This document shows, piece after piece, positions 7,976 to 16,664 of a stretch of DNA of 64,000 nucleotides. Each line of letters opens with the position of its first letter. The first letter of the stretch is position 1. Made by a program: the position numbers and the translations under genes. This DNA is from JBDTMT01 sp033764095 (GTDB lineage Bacteria > Desulfobacterota > Binatia > HRBIN30 > CADEER01). The stretch covers positions 4,814-68,813 of the forward strand of contig JANRJF010000458.1 of NCBI GenBank assembly GCA_033764095.1, written 5' to 3'. Under the pieces are notes generated by a model. The model saw only the letters and a list, made by a program, of their open reading frames with translations. It was not told the DNA's origin and made no database searches.

Positions 7976-9427
7976 ATGAGCAGCACGCCAGCGATGCCGG
8001 TGCCGTACGATTACCGGGTGGTGCGCCAGTTCTCGATCATGGCCCTGGTCTGGGGCGTGGTCGGCATGCTGGTCGGCGTCGTGCTTGCCGCCCAGCTCAC
8101 CTGGCCGGATCTCAACCCCGGCATCGCCTGGCTGACCTACTCGCGGCTGCGGCCGCTGCACACCAACGCGGTGATCTTCGCGTTCGGCGGCTCGGCGTTG
8201 TTCGCGACCGCGTACTACGTCGTCCAGCGCACCTGCGCGACGGCGCTGTTCCTGCCGCGCCTCGCCGGCTTCACCTTCTGGGGCTGGCAGGCGGTGATCG
8301 TCGCCGCGGCGATCACCCTGCCGCTCGGCTACACCACCGCCAAGGAGTACGCCGAGCTCGAGTGGCCGATCGACATCCTGATCGCCGTCGTCTGGGTGGC
8401 CTTCGCGGTGGTCTTCTTCGGCACCATCGCCAAGCGGCGGGTGCAGCACATCTACGTCGCCAACTGGTTCTACGGCGCCTTCATCATCACCATCGCGCTG
8501 CTGCACATCGTCAACAGCCTCGAGATCCCGGTCGCGCCGCTCAAGTCGTACTCGGTCTTCGCCGGCGCCACCGACGCCATGGTGCAGTGGTGGTACGGCC
8601 ACAACGCGGTCGGCTTCTTCCTCACCGCCGGCTTCCTCGGGATGATGTACTACTTCATCCCCAAGCAGGCGGAGCGGCCGATCTACTCGTACCGCCTGTC
8701 GGTGGTGCACTTCTGGGCGCTGATCGGCATCTACATGTGGGCCGGCCCGCATCATCTGCACTACAGCGCGCTGCCCGACTGGGCGCAGACGCTCGGCATG
8801 GTCTTCTCCGTGATCCTCTGGGCGCCGTCGTGGGGTGGGATGATCAACGGCATCATGACGCTCTCCGGCGCCTGGGAGAAGCTGCGCACCGACCCGATCC
8901 TGCGCTTCATGATCGTGGCGCTGTCCTTCTACGGCATGTCGACCTTCGAGGGGCCGATGATGTCGATCAAGACCGTCAACGCGCTCAGCCACGACACCGA
9001 CTGGACCATTGGCCACGTCCACTCCGGCAGTCTCGGCTGGGTGGCGCTGATCACCATGGGCTGCCTCTACACGCTGGTGCCGCGGCTGTACGGCCGCAAG
9101 CAGATGTACAGCGTGCCGCTGATCAACACCCACTTCTGGCTCTCGACCATCGGCATCGTTCTCTACATCTCGTCGATGTGGATCGCCGGCCTGATGCAGG
9201 GCCTGATGTGGCGCGCGGTCAACGACGACGGCACGCTCACCTACACCTTCATCGAGTCGATCAAGGCCACCTACCCCTACTACGTCGGCCGCCTCGCCGG
9301 CGGCACGATCTTCCTGATCGGCATGCTGGTGATGGTCTACAACATGGCTCGCACCATTCGCGCCGGCCGCGCCGTCGTCGAGACGGCCGCGCTGCCGAGC
9401 ACGACGCCGGTGGTGCACGCCGCCTGA
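7976..9427 (+). CDS. ccoN: Cytochrome c oxidase cbb3-type, catalytic subunit I (CcoN)
   Basis: 483 aa from the ATG at 7976 (AAGGAG upstream). CcoN is the O2-reducing, proton-pumping subunit of the high-affinity cbb3 oxidase in the inner membrane, carrying low-spin haem b and the haem b3-CuB centre. About twelve membrane helices are apparent. Haem/CuB histidines are in expected contexts: RLRPLHTNAVIFAFGG, WWYGHNAVGFFLTAGFLG, VVHFWALIGIYMWAGPHHLH and WTIGHVHSGSLGWVAL. Length is normal for the family. It is the first gene of a tight operon with ccoO 22 nt downstream and the full maturation set after it. A high-affinity terminal oxidase implies respiration at low oxygen. Confidence 0.97.
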   Translation: MSSTPAMPVPYDYRVVRQFSIMALVWGVVGMLVGVVLAAQLTWPDLNPGIAWLTYSRLRPLHTNAVIFAFGGSALFATAYYVVQRTCATALFLPRLAGFTFWGWQAVIVAAAITLPLGYTTAKEYAELEWPIDILIAVVWVAFAVVFFGTIAKRRVQHIYVANWFYGAFIITIALLHIVNSLEIPVAPLKSYSVFAGATDAMVQWWYGHNAVGFFLTAGFLGMMYYFIPKQAERPIYSYRLSVVHFWALIGIYMWAGPHHLHYSALPDWAQTLGMVFSVILWAPSWGGMINGIMTLSGAWEKLRTDPILRFMIVALSFYGMSTFEGPMMSIKTVNALSHDTDWTIGHVHSGSLGWVALITMGCLYTLVPRLYGRKQMYSVPLINTHFWLSTIGIVLYISSMWIAGLMQGLMWRAVNDDGTLTYTFIESIKATYPYYVGRLAGGTIFLIGMLVMVYNMARTIRAGRAVVETAALPSTTPVVHAA

Positions 9428-9449
9428 GGCGGCGCGCGGGAGACGCAGC

Positions 9450-10067
9450 ATGGCCGCCACCGAACAACCCCTGGTCGAACGCAACATCGGGATCATGGGG
9501 ATCCTGATCTTCATCGTCGTCAGCTTCGCGGGACTCGCCGAGATCGTGCCGCTGCTGGCGGGCACCCAGGTGAACCAGCCGATCGAGGGCGTGCAGCCGC
9601 TCGAGCCGTTGGCCCTGGAGGGGCGCGACGTCTACATCCGCGACGGCTGCCACGTCTGCCACACGCAGATGATCCGGCCGCTGCGCGCCGAGGTCGAGCG
9701 CTACGGCCACTACTCGGTGGCCGGCGAATCGGTCTACGACCATCCCTTCCTGTTCGGCTCCAAGCGCACCGGACCCGACCTGGCGCGGGTCGGCGGCCGC
9801 TACTCGGACGAGTGGCACCGCATCCACCTGTTGAATCCGCGCGACCTGGTGCCGGAGTCGAACATGCCGCGCTTTCCGTGGCTGGCGACCAACACGCTCG
9901 ACAGCGACCTCACCGCCGACAAGATGCGCGCCCTGCGCACGGTCGGCGTCCCCTACACCGACGACCAGATCGCCGGCGCCAAGGCGGCGGTCGATGGCCG
10001 CACCGAGATGGACGCGCTCATCGCCTACCTGCAGCAGCTCGGCCTGGCCCTGAAAGGACGGCAGTAG
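9450..10067 (+). CDS. ccoO: cbb3 oxidase mono-haem subunit II (CcoO)
   Basis: 205 aa. One N-terminal membrane anchor (IGIMGILIFIVVSFAGLAEI) is followed by a periplasmic cytochrome c domain with a single haem-binding motif CHVCH at residues 67-71. The distal Met is probably in the VPESNMPRFPWL segment. The conserved HTQMIRPLRAEVERYGHYS and GPDLARVGGRYSDEWHRIHL segments are diagnostic of CcoO/FixO. It passes electrons between CcoP and CcoN. It sits between ccoN and ccoQ in the operon, with ccoQ starting 2 nt after its stop. Confidence 0.97.
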   Translation: MAATEQPLVERNIGIMGILIFIVVSFAGLAEIVPLLAGTQVNQPIEGVQPLEPLALEGRDVYIRDGCHVCHTQMIRPLRAEVERYGHYSVAGESVYDHPFLFGSKRTGPDLARVGGRYSDEWHRIHLLNPRDLVPESNMPRFPWLATNTLDSDLTADKMRALRTVGVPYTDDQIAGAKAAVDGRTEMDALIAYLQQLGLALKGRQ

Positions 10068-10069
10068 CC

Positions 10070-10255
10070 ATGGGCAGCGGTCTCTTCATCGCCATCGCCG
10101 ACGCGATCCTGTTCGTCGCCTTCGTCGTCTTCTGCGTGTGGGCCTTCAGCCCGGCGCAGAAGCGCCGTTGGCAGGAGTCCGCCGAGCTGCCCTTCCTCGA
10201 CGACGACGGAGGCCCGAGCGCACCGGCGGCGCAGGGAGGAGCCCGCCATGAGTGA
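10070..10255 (+). CDS. ccoQ: cbb3 oxidase small subunit (CcoQ/FixQ)
   Basis: 61 aa. A single membrane helix (LFIAIADAILFVAFVVFCVW) is followed by the short motif AFSPAQKRRWQESAELPFLDDD, typical of CcoQ, and an acidic/Ala tail. CcoQ stabilises CcoP binding to the NO core. The ATG at 10070 is 2 nt after the ccoO stop, and the 3' end overlaps the ccoP start by 8 nt, so translation is coupled. Confidence 0.92.
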   Translation: MGSGLFIAIADAILFVAFVVFCVWAFSPAQKRRWQESAELPFLDDDGGPSAPAAQGGARHE

Positions 10256-11135
10256 CGTGCTGAGCTGGTGGGTCATCCTGCTCACGCTGTCGAACATCTT
10301 CGCCTGCTTCGGCCTGCTGCTGTGGGCGCGCAGCAAGCGCGTCGCCGGCGCCGCGCACGAGACGCTCGGTCACGCGTACGACGGCATCCAGGAGCTCGAC
10401 ACGCCGCTGCCGCGCTGGTGGCTGTGGATCTTCATCGGCACCATCGTCTTCTCACTCGTCTACCTGGCGCTGTACCCGGGCCTGGGCAACTTCCCCGGCG
10501 TGCTCGGCTGGACCTCGTCCGGCCAGCTGCATCAGGAGATGGCGCGCGCCGACGCCGAGTACGGCCCGCTCTACGCCGCCTACGCCGCCAAGCCGATCCC
10601 CGAGCTGGTCCACGATGCCAAGGCGCTGCAGATGGGCCAGCGCCTGTTCGCCAACAACTGCGCGCAGTGCCACGGCTCCGACGCGCGCGGCGGCGTCGGC
10701 TTCCCCAACCTCACCGACAACGACTGGATCTGGGGCGGCGACCCCGACACCATCAAGACGACGATCCTCGCCGGCCGCAACGGCGTCATGCCGCCGTTCG
10801 CCCCCGCCATCGGCGGCGACGAAGGCATCCCGCTGGTCGTCGCCTACGTGCAGAGCCTGAGCGGCATGCAGGTGGACGCCGACAAGGCGGCCGCCGGCAA
10901 GGTCAAGTTCAACACCATCTGCATGGCCTGCCACGGTCTGGACGGGAAGGGGAACCAGACGCTGGGCGCGCCCAACCTCACCGACGACGTCTGGCTCTTC
11001 GGCAACGACGAGGCGAGCATCGCCGAGGGCCTGCGCAAGGGCCGCAACAGCAAGATGCCGGCGCACGCCGACATTCTCGGCGAGCAGAAGGCGCACGTCG
11101 TCGCCGCCTACGTCTACAGCCTGTCGCACCGGTGA
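10248..11135 (+). CDS. ccoP: cbb3 oxidase di-haem subunit III (CcoP)
   Basis: 295 aa. An N-terminal hydrophobic helix (about 5-27) and a second helix (about 58-77) flank the typical YDGIQELDTPLPRWWLWIF segment of CcoP. Two cytochrome c modules follow, with haem motifs CAQCH (138-142) and CMACH (225-229); distal Met candidates are in GVMPPFAPA (Met181) and NSKMPAHADI (Met270). The protein is the electron entry point of the oxidase. The start overlaps ccoQ. All residues expected for a working di-haem subunit are present. Confidence 0.97.
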   Translation: MSDVLSWWVILLTLSNIFACFGLLLWARSKRVAGAAHETLGHAYDGIQELDTPLPRWWLWIFIGTIVFSLVYLALYPGLGNFPGVLGWTSSGQLHQEMARADAEYGPLYAAYAAKPIPELVHDAKALQMGQRLFANNCAQCHGSDARGGVGFPNLTDNDWIWGGDPDTIKTTILAGRNGVMPPFAPAIGGDEGIPLVVAYVQSLSGMQVDADKAAAGKVKFNTICMACHGLDGKGNQTLGAPNLTDDVWLFGNDEASIAEGLRKGRNSKMPAHADILGEQKAHVVAAYVYSLSHR

Positions 11136-11162
11136 GGACGACGCCCGCGTCGAGGCAACGCC

Positions 11163-12632
11163 ATGACTCCATCCACCGCTCAGCGCGCCGGCAACCGCGA
11201 CAGCGCGCCGCCGGTCAGCGAGGTGTCGCTCTACGCCAAGCGCCAGCACATCTACCAACAGGAGGTGCAGGGGCCGTGGCAGCGGCGGCGCGCGCTGGCG
11301 CTCTTCCTCCTCGCCGGCGTGTTCTTCGCCGCGCCGTGGCTGACCTGGTCCGGACGGCAGGCGATCTGGTTCGATCTACCCAACCGCAAGTTCTATCTCT
11401 TCGCCCTCACCTTCTGGCCGCAGGACTTCATCTTCCTGTCCTGGATGCTGATGATCGCGGCCTTCAGCCTCTTCTTCTTCACCGCCCTCGCCGGCCGTCT
11501 GTGGTGCGGCTACGCCTGCCCGCAGACGGTGTGGACCAAGTTCTTCATGTGGATCGAGTGGCTGGTCGAGGGCGACCGCAATGACCGCATCCGCCTCGAC
11601 CGCAACCGCTGGAGCGCCGCCAAGCTGGCGCGCAAGGCCGGCAAGCACGGCGCCTGGCTGCTGCTGGCGCTGGCCGTGTCGCTCACCTTCCTCGGCTACT
11701 TCACGCCCATCCGCGCGCTGCTGCCGCGCTTCGCCAACGCCGGTCTCGGCGGCTGGGAGACCTTCTTCGCCGCCTTCTTCACCGCCGCGCTCTACCTCGA
11801 CGCCGGCTGGATGCGCGAGCAGATCTGCAAATACGCCTGCCCCTACGCCCGCTTCCAGGGCGCCATGTTCGACACCAACACGCTGACCATCTTCTACGAC
11901 GGCGGCCGCGGCGAGCCGCGCGGACACCGCGCCCGCGCGGCGGACCGCGGCGCCGGCGGTCTCGGCGACTGCATCGACTGCGGCCTCTGCGTGCGCGTCT
12001 GTCCGACCGGCATCGATATCCGCAACGGCACCCAGTACGAGTGCATCGGCTGCGCCGCCTGCATCGACGCCTGCGACGGCGTCATGGACGAGATGGGCTA
12101 CGCCAAGGGGCTGGTGCGCTACGCCAGCGAAACCAGCCTGCGCACCGGCCACCTGCGCATCCTGCGGCCGCGCGTCGTCGCCTACGGCGTGATCCTGGCG
12201 CTGATCACCAGCACCTTCGCCTACGCGCTGAGCCAGCGGGTGCCGCTGCGGGTGGACGTCCTGCACGACCGCGCCCGCCTCTACCGCATGACCCACGACG
12301 GGCTGGTCGAGAACACCTACACGCTGAAGATCATGAATCTCGATCAGCAGCCGCACGCCTACGCGATCGCCGCCGGCGGCCTCGAGCACCTGACGCTGGT
12401 CGCGCCCGGCGACATCCGCGTCGCGCCGGGCGAGATTGCCGACGTGCCGGTGCGCCTGCAGGCGCCGCCCGATCGGCGGGCGGAGCAGTCGCGCGACGTC
12501 CACTTCCGCATCAGCGCCCTCGACGCACCGGCGCTCGCCGTGCGCGAGACCAGTCGCTTCATCGCGCCCGCCCCGCCGCGCGAGGCGCACGAGGCGCACG
12601 AGGGGCACGAGGCGCACCCGGAGCACGAGTAG
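11163..12632 (+). CDS. ccoG: cbb3 assembly iron-sulfur membrane protein (CcoG/RdxA/FixG)
   Basis: 489 aa. Several membrane helices (about 44-62, 80-108, 162-182, 198-213) carry the GRLWCGYACPQTVWT and CKYACPYARFQG motifs. Two 4Fe-4S ferredoxin clusters follow: C270, C273, C276, C280 and C294, C297, C300, C304. An Ig-like FixG C-terminal domain spans about 350-465. CcoG is reported to act as a cupric reductase supplying Cu(I) for cbb3 assembly. The C-terminus has an odd His/Glu tail (PREAHEAHEGHEAHPEHE) that may bind metal. It lies 27 nt after ccoP and 9 nt before ccoH. Confidence 0.95.
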   Translation: MTPSTAQRAGNRDSAPPVSEVSLYAKRQHIYQQEVQGPWQRRRALALFLLAGVFFAAPWLTWSGRQAIWFDLPNRKFYLFALTFWPQDFIFLSWMLMIAAFSLFFFTALAGRLWCGYACPQTVWTKFFMWIEWLVEGDRNDRIRLDRNRWSAAKLARKAGKHGAWLLLALAVSLTFLGYFTPIRALLPRFANAGLGGWETFFAAFFTAALYLDAGWMREQICKYACPYARFQGAMFDTNTLTIFYDGGRGEPRGHRARAADRGAGGLGDCIDCGLCVRVCPTGIDIRNGTQYECIGCAACIDACDGVMDEMGYAKGLVRYASETSLRTGHLRILRPRVVAYGVILALITSTFAYALSQRVPLRVDVLHDRARLYRMTHDGLVENTYTLKIMNLDQQPHAYAIAAGGLEHLTLVAPGDIRVAPGEIADVPVRLQAPPDRRAEQSRDVHFRISALDAPALAVRETSRFIAPAPPREAHEAHEGHEAHPEHE

Positions 12633-12641
12633 GAGCCGCGC

Positions 12642-13193
12642 ATGCCTTGCGTCATCGCCCTGCCGTCGGCGGCGCCCCCGCCGCCCTGGTACCGCCAGTT
12701 CTGGCCCTGGTTCCTGATCGCGGTGCCGGGGCTCAGCGTCGTCGCCAGCCTCGCCATGCTGGTGATCGCCGTGCGCCACGCCGACTCGCTGGTGCGCGAC
12801 GACTACTACGCCGCCGGCCTGGCGATCGATCGCGACTTCGCCCTCGAGCGGGTTGCCGCCCAGCGCCACCTGGTCGCCACGCTGCACGACGACGACCACC
12901 GCCCCGAGCTGGCGCTCGAGCTGCGCGGCGAGGGCGTCGACCCGCACAGCGAGCTGACGCTCCTCCTCTCGCACCCGACCGACGCCGCGCGCGATCAGAC
13001 CCTGCGCCTGCGCGCCGGGGCGGACGGCATCTTCCGCGCCGCGCTCGCCGCGCCGCTGCGCGGTCCGTGGAACGCCGCCCTCGCTCCCGCCGGTGGCGGC
13101 TGGCGTCTCGCCGCGCGCATCGACTTCGACGCGCCCACCCCGCCGCAGCTCCCGGGCAGCGCCGCTGGCGCGCCGCGGCAGCCGGTTCCATGA
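12642..13193 (+). CDS. ccoH: cbb3 assembly protein FixH/CcoH
   Basis: 183 aa. After a short N-terminus comes WYRQFWPWFLIAVPGLSVVA, a single membrane anchor with the FixH pattern, then RHADSLVRDDYYAAGLAIDR and a periplasmic Ig-like beta domain (LTLLLSHPTDAARDQTLRLR, ALAPAGGGWRLAARIDF). FixH proteins are needed for cbb3 assembly together with the CcoI copper pump. The stop overlaps the ccoI start as ATGA (13190-13193), indicating coupled translation. Confidence 0.88.
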   Translation: MPCVIALPSAAPPPPWYRQFWPWFLIAVPGLSVVASLAMLVIAVRHADSLVRDDYYAAGLAIDRDFALERVAAQRHLVATLHDDDHRPELALELRGEGVDPHSELTLLLSHPTDAARDQTLRLRAGADGIFRAALAAPLRGPWNAALAPAGGGWRLAARIDFDAPTPPQLPGSAAGAPRQPVP

Positions 13194-15661
13194 CAGCGGC
13201 CGCACCCTGCGAGGTCTGCTTCCACTGCGGCCTGCCCATCCCGCCCGGACTCGACTGCTCCGCCGTCGTCGACGGCGCGGCGCGCGCGATGTGCTGCCCG
13301 GGCTGTGCCGCGGTCGCCGAGCTGATCGTCGCCAGCGGCCTCGCCGACTACTACCGCTATCGCCAGTCCCCCGGCGGTACCCCCGAGGCGTCCGCCGCGG
13401 CCGTGCGCGAGTTGCTGCGCTACGACCAGCCGGCGCTGCAGCGCGGCGTGGTCAGCGACGACGGCGACGGCGTCCGCCGCGTCACCCTCGCCCTGCGCGG
13501 CCTGCGCTGCGCGGCCTGCGCCTGGCTGATCGAACGCCACCTGCAGCGCCAGCCCGGCGTGCTGGAGATGCGCGTCAACCTCGCCAGCGAGCGCGCCGAG
13601 CTGCGCTGGCGCGAAGGCGACACCCGCCTCAGCACGCTGCTCGCCGAGATCGATCGCCTGGGCTACGACGCCCAGCCCTATCGCCCCGACGCCCAGGAGG
13701 CGGCGCGGCGCGAGGCGTACCGCGCCGCCCTGCGCCGCCTGGCGCTCGCCGGGCTCGGCGCCATGCAGGTGATGATGTTCGCCGTCGGCCTCTACGCCGG
13801 CGCCTGGCAGGACATCGCCCCGGTCTACCGCGACTACCTGCGCCTGGTCAGCGCGCTGGTGACGGCGCCGATCGTCGCCTACGCGGCACGCCCGTTCTTC
13901 AGCGCCGCGTGGCGCGACCTGCGCAACCGCCGCGTCGGCATGGATGTGCCGGTGGCGCTCGCCATCGTCGTCGCCTTCCTCGCCAGCCTGGTGGCGACGG
14001 GGCTGCGCCGCGGCGAGGTCTACTTCGACTCGGTGTGCATGTTCGTCTTCCTGCTCTCGCTGGCGCGCTTCCTCGAAATGCGCGCCCGCCACCGTGCCCA
14101 GGCGGCCGTCGAGGGTGCCCTGCGGCGACCGCCGGCGCACGCCACGCTGATGCGCGACGGCGGCAGCGAGGTGGTGGCGGCGGCCGAGTTGCAGCCCGGC
14201 GACCGCGTCCTGGTGCGGCCGGGGGAGACGCTGCCCGCCGATGGCGTGGTGGCGAGCGGCCAGGGCTGGGTCAACGAGGCGATGCTCACCGGCGAGCAGT
14301 GGCCGCGCGCCCGCCGGCCCGGCGATCGCGTCATCGGCGGCACCCAGAACGGCGAGAGCCCGCTCGAGGTGCTCGTCGAGCGCGCCGGGGCCGACGGCAT
14401 CCTCGCCGGCATCCAGCGCCTGGTGGATCGCGCCGGCGCCGAGAAGCCGCCGGTGGCGCGGCTCGCCGATCGCGTCGCCCGCGTCTTCGTCCCCGGCGTG
14501 CTGCTGCTGGCGCTGGTCGTCGCCGCCGCCTGGTGGCCGTTCGGTGCCGAGCGCGCCCTGTGGGTGACGCTCGCGGTGCTGGTGGTCAGCTGCCCGTGCG
14601 CACTGTCGCTGGCGACGCCGGCGGCACTCACCGCCGCCACCGGCGGGCTGCTCGGCCGCGGTCTGCTGATCACCCGCCCGCACGTGCTCGAGGGCCTCCA
14701 CGCCGTCACCCACGTCGTCTTCGACAAGACCGGCACGCTCACCGAGGGCCGCTTCCGCCTGACGCGGACGGTGCCGCTGGCGGGGCGCGACGCCGGCGCG
14801 GCGTTGGCCGCGGCGCGGGCGCTGGAGAGCCGCTCCGGGCACCCGATCGCGCGCGCCTTCGCCGGCGCGGCCGCGCCCGCGGTCGCCGACGCGGTCGCCG
14901 TCGCCGGCCTCGGCGTCGAGGGCGTCATCGGCGGCACCCGCTACCGCATCGGCAATCCCGACTGGGTGTTGGAGCTCGCCGGCGCGGCCGGCGCCACGCC
15001 GCCGGAGGCGGACGCGATGTGGATCCTGCTCGGCGATGCGGGCGGCGCCGTCGCCTGGTTCGCGCTCGAGGATACGACGCGCCGCGAGGCGCCGCGCGCC
15101 GTGCGCGCGCTGCGCCAGCGCGGCGTCGTCGTGCAGCTGCTGAGCGGTGATCCCTCGCCGGCGGTGACGCGCCTGGCCGAGCGGCTCGGCATCGACGTCG
15201 CCGTGCGCGGCGCGTCGCCGGAGGACAAGCTGCGCCACGTGCGCGCCCTGCAGGCGCGTGGGGCGGTGGTGCTGATGGTCGGCGACGGCGTCAACGACGC
15301 CCCGGTGCTCGGCGCCGCGCAGGTCTCGGTGGCGATGGGCGGCGGGACCGACCTGGCGATGAGCCGCGCCGACGCCGTGCTGCTGCGCGAGGACCTGGCG
15401 GTGCTGCCGGACGCGTTGGCGCTCGCCCACCGCACCCGGCGTATCCTGCACCAGAACCTCGGCTGGGCGGTCGCATACAATGCCGTCGCGCTGCCGCTCG
15501 CCGCGCTCGGTTGGGTGACGCCGCTGTGGGCGGCGCTCGGCATGTCGGCCAGCTCCCTGGTGGTGGTGCTCAACGCCCTCCGCCTCGGCACGCCGCCGTC
15601 GCCCGCCGCGCCGGTGCCGGCGCGGCCGGCGATCGCGCGCCGCCTGGAGCAGCCGGCATGA
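13190..15661 (+). CDS. ccoI: Cu+-transporting P1B-type ATPase for cbb3 assembly (CcoI/FixI)
   Basis: 823 aa. The N-terminus has a Cys-rich metal-binding segment (CEVCFHCGLPIPPGLDCS, CCPGC) typical of FixI, then an HMA domain with CxxC at 107-110. After the membrane helices come the actuator region (AMLTGEQWPRARRPGD; the usual TGE), the CPC metal-pathway motif (468-470), the phosphorylation site DKTGT with Asp512, and the hinge GDGVNDAPVL. It is an inner-membrane Cu(I) exporter that delivers copper for the CuB centre of CcoN rather than serving general resistance; placement in the cco operon supports this. It overlaps ccoH and ccoS by ATGA at each end. Confidence 0.96.
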   Translation: MTAAAPCEVCFHCGLPIPPGLDCSAVVDGAARAMCCPGCAAVAELIVASGLADYYRYRQSPGGTPEASAAAVRELLRYDQPALQRGVVSDDGDGVRRVTLALRGLRCAACAWLIERHLQRQPGVLEMRVNLASERAELRWREGDTRLSTLLAEIDRLGYDAQPYRPDAQEAARREAYRAALRRLALAGLGAMQVMMFAVGLYAGAWQDIAPVYRDYLRLVSALVTAPIVAYAARPFFSAAWRDLRNRRVGMDVPVALAIVVAFLASLVATGLRRGEVYFDSVCMFVFLLSLARFLEMRARHRAQAAVEGALRRPPAHATLMRDGGSEVVAAAELQPGDRVLVRPGETLPADGVVASGQGWVNEAMLTGEQWPRARRPGDRVIGGTQNGESPLEVLVERAGADGILAGIQRLVDRAGAEKPPVARLADRVARVFVPGVLLLALVVAAAWWPFGAERALWVTLAVLVVSCPCALSLATPAALTAATGGLLGRGLLITRPHVLEGLHAVTHVVFDKTGTLTEGRFRLTRTVPLAGRDAGAALAAARALESRSGHPIARAFAGAAAPAVADAVAVAGLGVEGVIGGTRYRIGNPDWVLELAGAAGATPPEADAMWILLGDAGGAVAWFALEDTTRREAPRAVRALRQRGVVVQLLSGDPSPAVTRLAERLGIDVAVRGASPEDKLRHVRALQARGAVVLMVGDGVNDAPVLGAAQVSVAMGGGTDLAMSRADAVLLREDLAVLPDALALAHRTRRILHQNLGWAVAYNAVALPLAALGWVTPLWAALGMSASSLVVVLNALRLGTPPSPAAPVPARPAIARRLEQPA

Positions 15662-15822
15662 ACATCATCTTCGTCCTCATCCCGCTGGCGCTGCTGCTGC
15701 TCGTGGTGGCGATCGCCGCCTTCTTCTGGGCGGTGCAGCACGAGCAGTTCGACGACCTCGACTCGCCGGCGACGCGCATCCTGTTCGACGACGACGAGCC
15801 CGGCGGGGAGGAGAGGCGGTGA
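15658..15822 (+). CDS. ccoS: cbb3 maturation protein CcoS
   Basis: 54 aa. One membrane helix (IIFVLIPLALLLLVVAIAAFFW) is followed by the family signature AVQHEQFDDLDSPATRILFD and an acidic tail. CcoS is needed for cofactor insertion into cbb3 oxidase. The start overlaps the ccoI stop (ATGA) and its own stop overlaps the next gene's GTG start (GTGA). Confidence 0.95.
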   Translation: MNIIFVLIPLALLLLVVAIAAFFWAVQHEQFDDLDSPATRILFDDDEPGGEERR

Positions 15823-16553
15823 CGCCGCCGCTCGACGCCGTCAGCCTGCTCGGCGGCCTCGGCCTCGGCGCGCTGGGCAGCGCCCACTGCGTCGCCATGT
15901 GCGGCGGCATCGCAGGTGCGCTCGCCCTGGCGCCGGGGGCCACCGGCGCCGCCGCGGCGGTCGCTCGCCAGACCGCCTACAACGTCGGACGGATCACCAG
16001 CTACGCCGTCGCCGGCGCGCTCGCCGGCGCCCTCGGCGTCGCCCTCGCCGGGCTCTTCGGCGGCACCGGCATCGCCCTGCTGCGCGCGCTCGCCGCGCTG
16101 TTGCTGCTGGCGCTCGGCCTCTATCTCTCCGGCTGGTGGTCCGGCCTCGTCCGCCTCGAGCGCTTGGGCGCGCGCCTCTGGCGGCGTATCGCGCCGCTCG
16201 CCGCGCGCCTGCGGCCAGGCCGTTCCATCGGCGGCGCCCTGGCGCTCGGTATGCTGTGGGGCTGGCTGCCGTGCGGGCTCGTCTACAGTGCCCTGGCGCT
16301 GGCGGCGACCGCCGGTGACTGGCGCCACGGCGCGCTGCTGATGGCCGGTTTCGGCCTCGGCACCCTGCCGGCGATGCTCGCCACCGGTCTCGTCGCCGGT
16401 CGTGTCGGCGGCCTCGCACGCCGCGCCGCCCCGCGTCGCGTCGCCGGGATCCTGCTGATCGGCTTCGGCCTGTGGACGTTTGCCGCCAGCGGCGCCGTCG
16501 CCCATCTCCGCGGCGCCGCGCCGGCCCCCTGCCACGACCACGGCGCGCCCTGA
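15819..16553 (+). CDS. SafE/TauE-like (COG2836) membrane protein of the cbb3 operon
   Basis: 244 aa from a GTG start (15819) overlapping the ccoS stop. The LGGLGLGALGSAHCVAMCGG motif at the N-terminus is characteristic of the CcoH2/SafE-like family often found directly after ccoS. Six or so hydrophobic segments are visible, with a second conserved motif GMLWGWLPCGLVYSALALAA. The Cys residues (HCVAMCGG, LPCG) suggest metal or thiol chemistry; related proteins have been linked to copper handling or sulfite/cytochrome assembly, without a settled reaction. It is the last gene of the operon. The gap 16554-16664 holds no further gene. Confidence 0.85.
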   Translation: MTPPLDAVSLLGGLGLGALGSAHCVAMCGGIAGALALAPGATGAAAAVARQTAYNVGRITSYAVAGALAGALGVALAGLFGGTGIALLRALAALLLLALGLYLSGWWSGLVRLERLGARLWRRIAPLAARLRPGRSIGGALALGMLWGWLPCGLVYSALALAATAGDWRHGALLMAGFGLGTLPAMLATGLVAGRVGGLARRAAPRRVAGILLIGFGLWTFAASGAVAHLRGAAPAPCHDHGAP

Positions 16554-16664
16554 GCGCCGCGCGGCCGGGACACACCACCGCCGCGGCGCCTTTGCCGTTC
16601 GCGGGTCCGCGGTGACGGTCACCGGCGACGGACGGATCGGCGCATGCCCTGGCGTCCGCGCCGG

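Noticed and set aside
12041..13189. Upstream extension of the ccoI frame across ccoG and ccoH
   Set aside because: The frame is open, but the sequence is Arg/Ala noise; the ATG at 13190 overlapping the ccoH stop begins the FixI Cys-rich N-terminus.
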